Shown here piece by piece: positions 7,751 through 17,216 of a DNA stretch of 64,000 nucleotides. The DNA comes from an uncultured Isosphaeraceae bacterium (GTDB lineage: Bacteria > Planctomycetota > Planctomycetia > Isosphaerales > Isosphaeraceae), in assembly GCA_945957605.1 (NCBI GenBank), contig CAMFLR010000003.1, forward strand, positions 680,304 to 744,303, in the 5' to 3' direction. How positions within the stretch are numbered: the first letter of the stretch is position 1; the number at the start of each line of letters is the position of its first letter. The position numbers were made by a program, and so were the translations under genes. A model generated the notes under the pieces. The model was not told the origin of the DNA, made no database searches, and saw nothing but the letters and a program-made list of their open reading frames with translations.

Positions 7751-9133
7751 TCAGGGCGACTTCCATGGCGTAGATCCAACCGAACTGAGACCCGGCTCCA
7801 GTTTTGACAATGCTCGACGCATCTCAACAACGTTCCGAAATCGCCGGCTTGGATCTTTCTGGAGCGCCTTATGAATGATCGCCGCAAGCTCCTCGGATAT
7901 CTCGGGTCGGTGCTTACGGATCGGCACAGGCTCTTCTTCCAGGACGCGAATACAGAAATCAAACGCACTGCCATCAACGCGAAACACGTATTGGTTTGTC
8001 AGCAAGTTATAAAGCGTTGCTCCCACGGCGTATTGATCAGTCGCCGGCTTGGCGTTGCGAAAGTCGCGAATCTGCTCGGGGGCGATGAACGAGGGCGTCC
8101 CTGCACGGTCGTTCGAGGTCGTAACCGCGTGATCGGTAAGCTGCTCGACGATCCGTGCCAGGCCAAAGTCGGCGAGTTTCACAACTTCGCGGCCGTTCTC
8201 GCGGACGATCAGCAAATTGCTCGGCTTGATGTCCCGATGCACGAATCGCTTGGCGTGCGCGTAGTCGAGGGCCTCGAGCAGTTGGCAGGCGAGATCCACT
8301 GCGCGAGGAATTTCAAATGGCCCCTGTGCAGCAAGCAGCCGAGCTGCGTCCTGGCCGGGGATGTATTCCATGACTAGGTAATGCTCATCCTTGATTGTCT
8401 TCATCTCGTGAAAACCAACGATGTGCGGGTGGATCAGATCTTGCAGCACGCTCGCCTCGCGACGGAAGCGAACGTGGGTCGTCTGGCCGGTTCCATGGCC
8501 GACAACGAGAGCCTTGATGGCGAATCGCTTGCCGTCGGATTCTCTCAGCCCGAGCCAGACGACGCCTGCACCTCCGCGACCCAGCATGCGCAGGAAGAGA
8601 TAGCCTGGCACGGGCTGAAAATGGTCGTTTGCCTCCTCGCGGCAATAAGAGCAGAGGGGGTAACTTGGCTGGACTGGTTCCTGCGACAGATAACCAACAC
8701 CACAACCGATGCACGTGCGTGTGCTGCCTCCGGAGACCGTCTTGAGCAGTGACGCGCCTTGAGATGGTGTCGACGCTTGGGCATCGACGGTTGGCATGTG
8801 GTAGTAGGTGGGAATTGCCGCGTCGGAATGACTATGTTTGAAGTCGACGCGGAGCAAAGTTGTGCCGGCGGCGACCACATCGCCATCCGCGAGGGCGCAC
8901 TCGCGAACGGCCGAGCCGCGGACGATCGTTCTATTCGCACTTCCGAGGTCGACGAGTTTGACGTCAGTACCGTCGAAGTCGATTTTGAAATGCCGGCGCG
9001 ACATGTGAGTATCATGCGCGGCGAACGAGAAGTCGGCGTCGGCACCTCGGCCGACGACGACTGACTGGAGCGGGGCAATCTCGAACGACCGCCCCACTCC
9101 TTTCCCGCGAATCACCGTGAGGACGACCTGCAT
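7751..9133 (-). CDS. FHA domain / zinc-ribbon / Ser-Thr protein kinase fusion
   Basis: A 460-residue soluble kinase with an unusual three-part layout. Residues 1-98 are a forkhead-associated phosphothreonine-binding domain (VVVGRG with Arg29, SRRH 45-48, Asn67). Residues about 140-165 hold a CxxC...CxxC zinc-ribbon-like knuckle (CIGCGVG, LCSYC). Residues about 175-445 are a complete Hanks-type kinase: glycine loop GRGGAGVVW, VAIK-like FAIKAL, HRDIKPSN catalytic loop, DFG, and APE in IAPEQ. No transmembrane segment is present. FHA and kinase in one chain suggests self-recognition or recruitment of phosphorylated partners. The site-2 protease and dxr lie just upstream on the same strand (28-base gap). 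Confidence 0.92.
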   Translation of the reverse strand: MQVVLTVIRGKGVGRSFEIAPLQSVVVGRGADADFSFAAHDTHMSRRHFKIDFDGTDVKLVDLGSANRTIVRGSAVRECALADGDVVAAGTTLLRVDFKHSHSDAAIPTYYHMPTVDAQASTPSQGASLLKTVSGGSTRTCIGCGVGYLSQEPVQPSYPLCSYCREEANDHFQPVPGYLFLRMLGRGGAGVVWLGLRESDGKRFAIKALVVGHGTGQTTHVRFRREASVLQDLIHPHIVGFHEMKTIKDEHYLVMEYIPGQDAARLLAAQGPFEIPRAVDLACQLLEALDYAHAKRFVHRDIKPSNLLIVRENGREVVKLADFGLARIVEQLTDHAVTTSNDRAGTPSFIAPEQIRDFRNAKPATDQYAVGATLYNLLTNQYVFRVDGSAFDFCIRVLEEEPVPIRKHRPEISEELAAIIHKALQKDPSRRFRNVVEMRRALSKLEPGLSSVGSTPWKSP

Positions 9134-9161
9134 GGCAAATCTCCCCAGGACGCGTGCAAAA

Positions 9162-11195
9162 TTACCCCTTACCGAGCACGAGCAAAATCACGTCCTGGAT
9201 GATAGTAAACGCCATCAGGCTGAGCACGAGGACAAGGCCGCCAATTAACAACACATTGAGTGTTGAATCTTTGAGCGGTTTACCGCGCACCTTCTCGGCG
9301 ATGATGAACGCGATCTGTCCGCCGTCGAGCGGAGGGATTGGCAGGAAATTGAGCACGGCAAGGTTCACGCTCAACACGCCGAGGAATCCCAGCAGAGTGA
9401 CGAAGCCAGCTTTCGCGGCCTGAGTCGCGATATCAACGATGCGCGGCAGGCCCGCGAGGTTGCTCGTGCTGACGCGTCCCACAAACAGGCTGCGGATCAT
9501 CGCGTAAATGGAAACGACGTTGTCGTACGTTTCATCCGTACCGCGTTTGAGCGCGGCGCCAAACGGTTGCGGCGGCACATCGCGGATGTCCTGCATGGTC
9601 TGGAGACCACGATCGGGATTGAACCATCGCGGGTCGCGTTCGGCACGCAACTTAATCGGCTTGGCGTTGTCCTTGAGCGTGATCGTTACGTCTTCGAGCG
9701 GCACGCTCTGAAACATCCAGAAAGCGCCAGGCCACTGGGCGTACGAAACGCTTTTTTCTGGCTTTTCGGGCATGGCGCCGAGGTCGACGACCTTGGGCTT
9801 GGCCTTGGGATCGGCCGTGCCGTCGAGCTTCTTGAGCGGCGGGAAAGTGATTTGCGAAATCACCGCGCCGGGAGCAATTCCGGCCTTGGCAGCTGGACTA
9901 TTTTCAGCAACGGCCGCAACCTTGGGCTCGACGTCGACCGCCAGTCCAAGCGCGGGGATGTCGAGCGGTTCGAGAAGGTCGGTGAGTGCCTGCGCGGTGA
10001 GATAGTACGGGCGAAGCGCATTCGGCGTCACTGTCAGTTCGACGCGTTCGGGCTTGCCGGCGTTGGCGCGCTCGACGGTCAGCTTCGTTGCTTTATCAGC
10101 CTGGCCAAACGCATCGTCGCCTAACTTCATCGGGTCGTAATCGTCGTGCCCGTCGAACGAAACGATACGATCGCCAACCTTGATTCCCGCCTTGTCCGCG
10201 GGTGAGCCGGGCTGAATCGCCTTGACGGTTCCAGGCGTCATTCGGAGGCCGAAGTCGACGACGTGGTTGACGGGAATCGTCGCAGTCGTCGTCGTTTTGG
10301 GACCCTTCTCTTCGGCCGACGACTCGACCTGAACGTCGATCGGCTTGTCGCGATTGTCGTAGAGGATCTGCTGCAATTCGAAGGCACTCTTGACCGGCAC
10401 CAGCGACGATCCTTTCGGACCGGCGGCGACGATTGTTCCCATCGGCGGAAGCGAGTCCTTGGCGGGCGCAGTGCCTTCCATGCCGGAGGGCTCGATCCAT
10501 TGCACGTCCTTGTAGAAGTTGAGCCCTTCCGCAGAGGTAACACCGATCGTCGGCATGCCGGCCTTGCCTTGACGCTTGGCTTCGATCGGCAGGTGCAGCA
10601 CGTCTTCGACGTGAGGGCGCTTCACGCCGAAGTCGAGGATTTGCCCGCTCCGGCTCAGGCTGACCTTGAGGCGCATCCGGTTGTAGTGGACGTCGGTCCG
10701 GCCGTCGATCGACACGATCTCGTCGCCGCTGCGGAGACCGGCGTCGTAGGCGGGCGAACCTGGAATCACGCGGCCGATTTTCGCGGGGATTTCGCGGACG
10801 CCGATCATCTGGCAGGCGGTAAAAATAACAACGCCGAGGATGATATTCATCACCACGCCGGCGGAGAGAATGACGATTCGTGCGCCGGCGGATTTGTTAT
10901 TGAACGCGCGCGGATCGGTTGATTTCTCGCCATTCTCATTGGCTTCCTCGCCGAGCATTTTCACATAACCGCCAAGCGGAATGCCGCCGATGCCGTACTC
11001 GGTTTCGCCGTATTTGAAGCTCCAGATCCGCGTGCCAAAAAAGTCGAAGCCGAGGAAAAACTTCTCGACTTTGACGTTGTTCCACTTCGCAGCGAGGAAG
11101 TGACCGAGTTCGTGGATGAAGATCACAAAGCCAAGGCCGATGACAACCTTGACGAGATCAATAATCCATCCAAACAGACCTGTTACGGCTTCCAA
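9162..11195 (-). CDS. rseP: RseP-like site-2 zinc metalloprotease with multiple PDZ domains
   Basis: An intramembrane protease of peptidase family M50. The N-terminal helix carries the zinc site HELGHFLAAK (His28, Glu29, His32); the third ligand motif is in the C-terminal NFLPIPPLDGGQ. Between them lie at least three PDZ-like modules: GSPAYDAGLRSGDEIVSIDG, GSPADKAGIKVGDRIVSFDG and ENSPAAKAGIAPGAVISQI. At 677 residues it is much longer than E. coli RseP (about 450). Members cleave anti-sigma factors or other membrane proteins. The gene overlaps the end of dxr by 13 bases, which is a common bacterial gene order; translation is probably coupled. Its substrate is not known from the sequence. Confidence 0.93.
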   Translation of the reverse strand: MEAVTGLFGWIIDLVKVVIGLGFVIFIHELGHFLAAKWNNVKVEKFFLGFDFFGTRIWSFKYGETEYGIGGIPLGGYVKMLGEEANENGEKSTDPRAFNNKSAGARIVILSAGVVMNIILGVVIFTACQMIGVREIPAKIGRVIPGSPAYDAGLRSGDEIVSIDGRTDVHYNRMRLKVSLSRSGQILDFGVKRPHVEDVLHLPIEAKRQGKAGMPTIGVTSAEGLNFYKDVQWIEPSGMEGTAPAKDSLPPMGTIVAAGPKGSSLVPVKSAFELQQILYDNRDKPIDVQVESSAEEKGPKTTTTATIPVNHVVDFGLRMTPGTVKAIQPGSPADKAGIKVGDRIVSFDGHDDYDPMKLGDDAFGQADKATKLTVERANAGKPERVELTVTPNALRPYYLTAQALTDLLEPLDIPALGLAVDVEPKVAAVAENSPAAKAGIAPGAVISQITFPPLKKLDGTADPKAKPKVVDLGAMPEKPEKSVSYAQWPGAFWMFQSVPLEDVTITLKDNAKPIKLRAERDPRWFNPDRGLQTMQDIRDVPPQPFGAALKRGTDETYDNVVSIYAMIRSLFVGRVSTSNLAGLPRIVDIATQAAKAGFVTLLGFLGVLSVNLAVLNFLPIPPLDGGQIAFIIAEKVRGKPLKDSTLNVLLIGGLVLVLSLMAFTIIQDVILLVLGKG

Positions 11196-12385
11196 CGGCG
11201 GACCTCCTGCCGAGCCGCCGCATCAACACGCCAGAGGGCGTCGAGCGTCGGTCGGGGGTCGAAGTTATGGTGATCGAGCGCGGCGCGACAGGCTCGAGGA
11301 ATGTCAAGGAAACCGATCTCGGACGACAGAAAACGACTGACGGCCGCCTCATTCGCGGCATTGAGTGCAGCCCCCGCCGTTCCCCCGCGTCTCATCACCT
11401 CATAGCCTAGGTCAAGGCACGGGAACGTTTCGCGGTCGGGCGGCTCAAAATTGAGCGAGAAGCGTTTTGTGAGGTCGAGCAAGGGGCAGGGGCCGGGGAC
11501 ACGGTCGGGATAATTGAGCGCGAGTTGAATCGGCAAACGCATGTCGGGCGGCGAGAGCTGCGCCACGACGCTGCCGTCGACGAATTCGACCATCGAGTGA
11601 ATGACGCTCTCCGGGTGGACGACCACCTCCACCTGCTCGGGACGAAGGTCGAAGAGCCAGCGAGCTTCGATCACCTCGAGCGCCTTGTTCATCAAAGTGG
11701 CGGAGTCGATCGAGATTTTCGGCCCCATGCTCCAGGTCGGATGCTTGAGCGCCTGTTCGGGGGTGACGTTCGCCAACTCGCGTGCGGTCTTACCGCGGAA
11801 CGGCCCACCGGACGATGTCAAAATCACCCGCCGCACTTCATTCGGCTGGCCGGCCTTGAGCGCCTGAAAGATCGCCGAGTGTTCGCTATCGACCGGCAGC
11901 ATCGCGACGCCGCGTTCGCGGGCCAGGTCCATGATGAGCGGACCGGCGACGACGAGCGTTTCCTTGTTCGCGAGCGCGATGGTCTTTCCCGCCTCAATCG
12001 CCGCCCAGGTGCCTTCCAGTCCGGCAGCGCCGACGATCGCCGAGAGAACCTTGTCGGTTTCAGGCGCCTGCACCATGCGGATGATGCCGTCGAGCGAGTC
12101 GAGCAACTCGACGCGCGTGCCGGAGAGTGCTCCGTTGATTCGCGCGCGGGCGTCGGGGCAGGTGAGGGTGATGTAGCGTGGCTGGAAGGTTCGAGCCTGT
12201 TCGACGAGCAGGTCGACGCTCGAATGAGCGGCAAGGCCGAACGCGCGGAGGCGTCGGCCGGCATCGTGTTCGATCACGCTCAGGGCGCTTCGGCCAATCG
12301 AGCCGGTCGAACCCAGGACGACCACGTTCTGTTCAGCGCCGGGCGGCATCCCTGTGGTCGACTCCCTCGCGGCTTTTTGTGTCAA
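11183..12385 (-). CDS. dxr: 1-deoxy-D-xylulose 5-phosphate reductoisomerase
   Basis: This enzyme converts 1-deoxy-D-xylulose 5-phosphate to 2-C-methyl-D-erythritol 4-phosphate with NADPH, the committed step of the non-mevalonate isoprenoid pathway, in the cytoplasm. Evidence: the NADPH-binding GSTGSIGRSALSVIEH near residue 26, IALANKETLVVAG, the metal/substrate-site segment LPVDSEHSAIFQAL, and SSGGPFRG. At 400 residues it matches the family length. A start at Met13 is possible because the first 12 residues are poorly conserved in character. It is the first gene of a probable dxr-rseP transcript. Confidence 0.96.
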   Translation of the reverse strand: MTQKAARESTTGMPPGAEQNVVVLGSTGSIGRSALSVIEHDAGRRLRAFGLAAHSSVDLLVEQARTFQPRYITLTCPDARARINGALSGTRVELLDSLDGIIRMVQAPETDKVLSAIVGAAGLEGTWAAIEAGKTIALANKETLVVAGPLIMDLARERGVAMLPVDSEHSAIFQALKAGQPNEVRRVILTSSGGPFRGKTARELANVTPEQALKHPTWSMGPKISIDSATLMNKALEVIEARWLFDLRPEQVEVVVHPESVIHSMVEFVDGSVVAQLSPPDMRLPIQLALNYPDRVPGPCPLLDLTKRFSLNFEPPDRETFPCLDLGYEVMRRGGTAGAALNAANEAAVSRFLSSEIGFLDIPRACRAALDHHNFDPRPTLDALWRVDAAARQEVRRWKP

Positions 12386-12768
12386 ACAGCCGACGCGAAG
12401 GCGTCGACTTGCCTGCCACGCAATCCATCATTCAGAGGCCGCGCGGCCTCGCATTGATGTCGAAAACCCCTCACCGAAACGACTTCCTACTGTAAACAAA
12501 GCCAACCCCACCCGACAAGCGGTGCCCTTGCCCCTCTTGCAGCCTGCCCGAACTCGTGGCGGTTTTGCATGATTCAGCGGCAATGAACAAGGTGTTTTTT
12601 TTGAAAGAGGGATAAGGATTTGGTCGTAAGATTAACCATAGTAGGAATTTGTGGGAATCTAGAGACAATTGGCATGCCGATTTCTTTATGTCGTCGCACA
12701 TCAACTGACTCTTCCTCAGGCGATTAACACAGCGGCGCGGCTTTTCGCCAGGCGTCGTTGCCGGATGA
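12386..12768. other. Divergent intergenic region (383 bases)
   Basis: Lies between the divergent starts of dxr and a TPR protein, so promoters for both should be here. It is visibly more AT-rich than its flanks around 12590-12680, including a run of eight T at 12594-12601 followed by an A/G-rich segment. No gene is convincing and I cannot define -35/-10 elements. Confidence 0.4.
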
Positions 12769-13611
12769 ATGAACATGAAGTCAAAGTTGGCATGCCTGGT
12801 TACGGGACTGGTTTTGACGATCTGTGGCTCGGCTCGGGCCGATGATGCAACCTGGAAGGCCGCCTTCGACGCGGGTAAACGCGCGTTCGACGATGGCAAG
12901 CTCGACGAAGCACAAACCGAACTGGCGAAGGCCGCAAAGGAATTGCGGCAGTTCGCATCAGACGACGATCGCATCCCTCGCACGCTCGACCTCCTCGCCT
13001 GGACGAACCTTTCGGCGGGGAAGTTCGCTGAGGCCGATCCGCTCGCTCAATTCGCACTCGCCGCGCGTGAAAAGCAGAAAGACACCCCGCCGCACGAACT
13101 CGCGCAGAGCCTGAACACCCTCGCCTGTCTGCGCGATGCGCAGGGACGCCCCGCCGACGCCGAGCCGCTGTACCGCCGCTGCCTGGCGATCGAAGAACAG
13201 GCCAAGGGGAAAGATCACGCAAACGTCGCCGCTCTGCTCGATAACATCGCGACGGTCTGTCACACCCAGCGCAAGTATCAAGAAGCTGAAACAGCCTATC
13301 TCCGGGCTCTGTCAATTCGCGAAAAGGCTGCGAAGGCAAATCTCTCTGACCTGATCCCCACGCTGCACAACCTGGCCGCGCTCTATGTCGATAAGGGAGA
13401 TCCGGCCAAGGCCGAGCCGCTGCTCAAGCGAGCCCTTCAGATCCGCGAGACCGTTTTTGGCACGAAGCACCCGGAAGTCGTCGCCAGCCTCGAGGGTTTA
13501 GCGAAGGTTGCCCAGGCAATGGGACGCCACGACGAGGCCCGCGCGTACAGCGATCGTGCCCTGGCGATTCTCGACGAACGTGCCAGGGCCGAACGAGCGG
13601 GCGGGATCTAA
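12769..13611 (+). CDS. Secreted tetratricopeptide-repeat protein
   Basis: A 280-residue protein with a signal peptide (LACLVTGLVLTICGSARA, cleavage about residue 25). The mature part is made of TPR units of the kinesin-light-chain type with about 42-residue spacing: LAQSLNTLACLRDAQGRPADAEPLYRR, VAALLDNIATVCHTQRKYQEAETAY, and similar around residues 205 and 245. These modules mediate protein-protein contacts. An ATG at 12775 is an equally possible start. It faces a small minus-strand gene with a weak hairpin between them. Partner unknown. Confidence 0.85.
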   Translation: MNMKSKLACLVTGLVLTICGSARADDATWKAAFDAGKRAFDDGKLDEAQTELAKAAKELRQFASDDDRIPRTLDLLAWTNLSAGKFAEADPLAQFALAAREKQKDTPPHELAQSLNTLACLRDAQGRPADAEPLYRRCLAIEEQAKGKDHANVAALLDNIATVCHTQRKYQEAETAYLRALSIREKAAKANLSDLIPTLHNLAALYVDKGDPAKAEPLLKRALQIRETVFGTKHPEVVASLEGLAKVAQAMGRHDEARAYSDRALAILDERARAERAGGI

Positions 13612-13618
13612 ATCTTCA

Positions 13619-13631
13619 CCTCGTAACGAGG
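13619..13631. terminator. Small hairpin between convergent genes
   Basis: A 5-bp perfect inverted repeat (CCTCG, loop TAA, CGAGG) sits between the TPR gene stop and the stop of the minus-strand secreted protein. Short and without a T-tract, so weak. Confidence 0.3.
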
Positions 13632-13632
13632 A

Positions 13633-13920
13633 TTAGCGCAACGGACGCAACCACGGCTTGTGCAATTGCACACCTCGACCCGAGGGGTCGAAGTTATGAG
13701 ACACGCGTCCCGTCATCGCGTGATTGGTCGTGACCGTGCTGCGATAAACCGGCGTGGCGGCGTAGTAGGGGCGAGCCGCAGCCTGGTAGATCACGCCGTT
13801 GCTGACGTAGTAATTCGGAGCCGCGGGGGCGGCGGGTGCTGGAGCCTGGGCAAAGGCAGAGGCGCCAAAAAGGCCGAATCCGGCGAACGCAAGCAAGCTG
13901 TTGCGAAGAGACTTGATCAT
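13633..13920 (-). CDS. Small secreted protein, unknown function
   Basis: With the start at 13920 the product has 95 residues and a clear signal peptide (NSLLAFAGFGLFGASAFAQ, cleavage after AFA). The mature part is Ala/Pro/Tyr-rich (PAPAAPAAPNYYVSNGVIYQ) and ends in a basic tail (GVQLHKPWLRPLR). The frame is open further upstream, but the residues there do not look like protein coding. Function unknown. Confidence 0.65.
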   Translation of the reverse strand: MIKSLRNSLLAFAGFGLFGASAFAQAPAPAAPAAPNYYVSNGVIYQAAARPYYAATPVYRSTVTTNHAMTGRVSHNFDPSGRGVQLHKPWLRPLR

Positions 13921-14145
13921 TCGAGGAGCTCCCAAACACTGGCCGACCGGTGGAGAGACATTGCCAGAGTTGCGATATCGCCAGCGAAGCCGGTGCGTGA
14001 CGGAACAATCAGCGCGCAGCATGATCGTCGCGGCACACGCGGGTTCGCTCAGCGTTGAGGGGGAGGAGACGCTTCTCGCAAAAGCGTCCTCTTTTGAATC
14101 ATAGCCGTCGATTTGGCCAATGGAAGGCGCTTCGATCCAAACGGA

Positions 14146-15135
14146 TTAGAATTCTTTGGGAGTTGATCCGCCCGCCTGCGCCAGAACCTCGGCCGTTGCG
14201 AATCGGCGCAGGAGTCCGGCGAGCATCGCTTCGGCTTCGTCCGGGATGACGAGTGGTTCGGCGGGATCAGGCGAGGTTGAAACGACGCCATACCACGTGA
14301 GTTTGATCGGCCAACCCGCACTCTGCGCGGAGCGGTTGAAACGCTCCTGAACGCGCAAGGCCCACACCACGCCCCAACGATTGCGAAACCATCGCCAGAG
14401 GCGTTCGAGCCCTGCGGGGGGAACTTGAGCGGTGAGCGTCGCCATATCCGCGAGCCAGACCGCCGCCGACCAGCACAGGCAGGCGCCAGTCGCCAGCAAG
14501 CCGCGCGTCGTGTGCGTCCAGTTCACCTGCGTGAGCATCAGATATTCGAGACCGAAACCCAGTCCAAGCGCAATCGCTGCCTGCCCAAATTGCGTCGGCA
14601 GAAAATTCGTCACGCCTGCGATCACGAGCAAGCCATAGAAAATGGTCCAGGGCGGTGTCAGTCGCAGATGATCCCAGCCGTTCCCTTCTCGCGCGAGTCC
14701 CGATCCTTCGAGCCAGGGAACAAGAAACACGACAACGAGTAGTGCCATGAGAATCGCCCACGCGCCTCCACCCGGAGTACGCGCGTTGAGCACGCTGATG
14801 AGTGTCGCGAACACGGACAACGCGGCGATATAGGCAACCTGCCCCGCGAACGGCCGGCCAGTCTCCGCGGGTTCGTCCAATGCTGCGAGCTGCGCGAGGA
14901 GCGTCACGCCGATCGCAATTCCGGACCAGATAATCGCCGGTCGAAGCGAAGTCCCTTCCGCTCCACGCCAGGCGCGACGGATGGGGGGGATTGCCAGAAC
15001 CAAACTGGAGATGATCAGAAAATGCGGGAAATTGCTGGGCGAAACGATGGACGTGATCGCACCCGCGAGTGAAAGCAATGCGATGATGCGGCTTGCGGTC
15101 GTGATCACGGAGCGGTTCCTCATCAAATCCGTCAC
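14146..15135 (-). CDS. Polytopic membrane protein, unknown function
   Basis: A 329-residue protein with about eight hydrophobic segments in its first 245 residues (e.g. IIALLSLAGAITSIV, FLIISSLVLAIPPI, WAILMALLVVVFLVPWL, WTIFYGLLVIAGVTNFL) and a soluble tail of about 85 residues. No enzymatic motif is recognised. It opens with GTG at 15135 or ATG at 15123. It resembles conserved planctomycete membrane proteins of unknown role. Confidence 0.75.
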   Translation of the reverse strand: MTDLMRNRSVITTASRIIALLSLAGAITSIVSPSNFPHFLIISSLVLAIPPIRRAWRGAEGTSLRPAIIWSGIAIGVTLLAQLAALDEPAETGRPFAGQVAYIAALSVFATLISVLNARTPGGGAWAILMALLVVVFLVPWLEGSGLAREGNGWDHLRLTPPWTIFYGLLVIAGVTNFLPTQFGQAAIALGLGFGLEYLMLTQVNWTHTTRGLLATGACLCWSAAVWLADMATLTAQVPPAGLERLWRWFRNRWGVVWALRVQERFNRSAQSAGWPIKLTWYGVVSTSPDPAEPLVIPDEAEAMLAGLLRRFATAEVLAQAGGSTPKEF

Positions 15136-15277
15136 AGGTCGAATGCTCGGCGAGTTGGGTTGGGGCTCTGCGCGATTTGCCCAGGTTGCCGGGGGCGATT
15201 ATAGTAAATGGACGAGGTTTCCTCGCCGGAAAGCTCGGACCGCGGATTGTACGTGACGCATGGGAGGAGAAACAGCA

Positions 15278-16018
15278 ATGATGATCACCGCATTTCTCGT
15301 GCTCGGGGTCCTGGCGGGCCACAACTCGCCCGATCGAGCGGTCGGCTGTGATCAGTGCGGCGTCCGGTACTCGGCTGTGCAGGCGACGATCGTTCGGCTC
15401 CAAACCAGCCCGAAGGCGCACGATCGCGAAGACGCTGCCGAGAATCTGGGAAAAGTGAAATGGACGTGCCATCCCGAAGTGGTACACGCCCTGGCCGCGT
15501 CGCTTCTTTGCGACCCCAAGGATGATGTGCGTGAAGAAGCTGCAGAATCGCTGCGCAAGATGGGCGCGTGCGATCCTGAAGCTCATCTCGCGCTTCGCAA
15601 GGCAGCCGCCAGCGATCGCGACCTCGGCGTGCGGAAGAAGTCGCGCAGGGCGCTCGCTTCGCTGCCGAACCGGTGCGTTGCCGGTTGCGCTGTGTGCGGC
15701 CCTTCGCCCGTAACCCCGACGAAGCGAATTCTCGCCGACGGTTCTTACATCGTTCCGGGCTCAGAGCGAATCGTCGACCCAGGAACGCCGGCTGTTCTCG
15801 AACCGATCGAATCGACACCAGTCGACCGCCGTCCCTCGATCGTTCCCGACGAACTGCCGCCCCCGCCGCCGACTCCCGTTCCCAGCACGCGAGCCCAGCG
15901 CATCGCACCGCCGGTACCGGCCGAACCCGCGCCGATTATTCGGCGATCGAGCGAAAAGCCGGTGATTCGCACCGCTCCGAGCGACGATCTCCCGCCGCTC
16001 GAACCCCCTTCGCGCTGA
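15278..16018 (+). CDS. Exported HEAT-repeat protein with Pro-rich tail
   Basis: A 246-residue protein. The ATG at 15278 is chosen because GGGAGGAG lies upstream and an N-terminal hydrophobic leader (MMITAFLVLGVLAG) follows. Residues about 35-130 hold HEAT-type helical repeats (KDDVREEAAESLRKMGA, RDLGVRKKSRRALASL) with several Cys residues (CDQCG, CVAGCAVCG) that might bind metal. The last 110 residues are Pro-rich and disordered-looking (DELPPPPPTPVPS). HEAT repeats serve as protein scaffolds. Substrate or partner unknown. Confidence 0.75.
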   Translation: MMITAFLVLGVLAGHNSPDRAVGCDQCGVRYSAVQATIVRLQTSPKAHDREDAAENLGKVKWTCHPEVVHALAASLLCDPKDDVREEAAESLRKMGACDPEAHLALRKAAASDRDLGVRKKSRRALASLPNRCVAGCAVCGPSPVTPTKRILADGSYIVPGSERIVDPGTPAVLEPIESTPVDRRPSIVPDELPPPPPTPVPSTRAQRIAPPVPAEPAPIIRRSSEKPVIRTAPSDDLPPLEPPSR

Positions 16019-16037
16019 CGCGAAGCGATCTCGATGT

Positions 16038-17144
16038 CTATCGTGAGAGCGCGCCTCGCGTCAGGACCGAAGGGTCGCGCGAGACGCGCTCGACGAAGCT
16101 TCGTACCGAAGCGATCACCGGCCGGAACGACTGCAGCATCTCGTTCGCCGTCAGCGACACGCGATTCCAGTTGTCGTGCAGTTCTGTGCTCATGAACAGC
16201 TTTTGAATCGAACCGTTCTGGTTGAGCCCACCCTTGCCGTCGTTCAGCGTGCGAGTCAAAAGGCCGACGTCCGACGCGACGCGATTCGCCCGCCAGAGCG
16301 TCTGGCCGATGTTCGTCGTTGGCACGTTGTTCACGGGCGCGGCGATATCGGCCAGAATCGGGTTCAGCGTCGTTAGTCCTGCGTCGAGCTTCGCACCGGC
16401 GGCGGAGATCCGCTCGATCGCCGTTCGCAACTCGGCTTGAGTCTTGGCGTCGAGCGTCTTGTCGAGCTTCTCGCTCACGCTACGCAGATTCGCAACCGCC
16501 GGCCGGAAGTCGCCTTCGTTGGCCTTGATCAGATCGTCAATTCGCGAGCCAGCTGAGCCGAGGTTCTTGCCGGTCTGCGTCCAGGTCGTGATGAACTGAT
16601 CGATCCCTTCCGCTTTCTTGGTAACGGTCGCAACGCCCTTGGCGGCATCTTCGATCGACGTGAGCGTGTTGCCCACGCGCTCGAATGCGATGGTCGCGGC
16701 CGCGAGCGCCTTGGCAGGATCGGCCGTCACGCTTCCTTCGACGATCGGCGCGTTCGACGCCGATTCGCCCACTTCCAGGGCTTCAGCGCCCGTTCCCGGC
16801 GTCATCTCGATCGCCACGTCACCAATCAGGGCGCGCGTGATGAGCGGAACGGTTCCCTTCTTGAGCTTCGCTTTGCGGTCGAGTGCAAGGGTGACGATCA
16901 CGCCGTCGGGCTGGCCGGGACGTTCGTCGAACTCGATCTTCGTCACTTCGCCGACCTTGATACCGCTCCGGCGCACCGGGATTCCCTCGCTCACGCCGGG
17001 CGCTTCGAGGTAGTGTGCTTTGAGGTAAACCTGGTCGCGGAGAATGGTGGGCGATTCGCCAAACCAGATGATCATCATGAGCAGGACGAGGCCCGCCGCC
17101 AGGACGAACATGCCAATCCGGAACTGCATCACACGTTCGTTCAT
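16038..17144 (-). CDS. mlaD: MlaD/MCE family lipid-transport substrate-binding protein
   Basis: The substrate-binding component of an MlaFED-type ABC transporter that moves phospholipids between membranes. One N-terminal transmembrane helix (IGMFVLAAGLVLLMMIIWF) is followed by an MCE domain (YLEAPGVSEGIPVRRSGIKVGEVTKIEF) and a long helical region to residue 368. I use the ATG at 17144, preceded by GGAAAGG, not the upstream TTG at 17207. The gene is the last of mlaE-mlaF-mlaD on the minus strand. The C-terminal helical part is longer than in E. coli MlaD (183 residues), as in tunnel-forming MCE proteins. Confidence 0.9.
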   Translation of the reverse strand: MNERVMQFRIGMFVLAAGLVLLMMIIWFGESPTILRDQVYLKAHYLEAPGVSEGIPVRRSGIKVGEVTKIEFDERPGQPDGVIVTLALDRKAKLKKGTVPLITRALIGDVAIEMTPGTGAEALEVGESASNAPIVEGSVTADPAKALAAATIAFERVGNTLTSIEDAAKGVATVTKKAEGIDQFITTWTQTGKNLGSAGSRIDDLIKANEGDFRPAVANLRSVSEKLDKTLDAKTQAELRTAIERISAAGAKLDAGLTTLNPILADIAAPVNNVPTTNIGQTLWRANRVASDVGLLTRTLNDGKGGLNQNGSIQKLFMSTELHDNWNRVSLTANEMLQSFRPVIASVRSFVERVSRDPSVLTRGALSR

Positions 17145-17216
17145 GACGGGCCTTTCCGCAGTCTCAGGGTCGACGGTACGTTTCGCTTCTGGTTCGATTC
17201 CACTCAAAGCCAGGCG

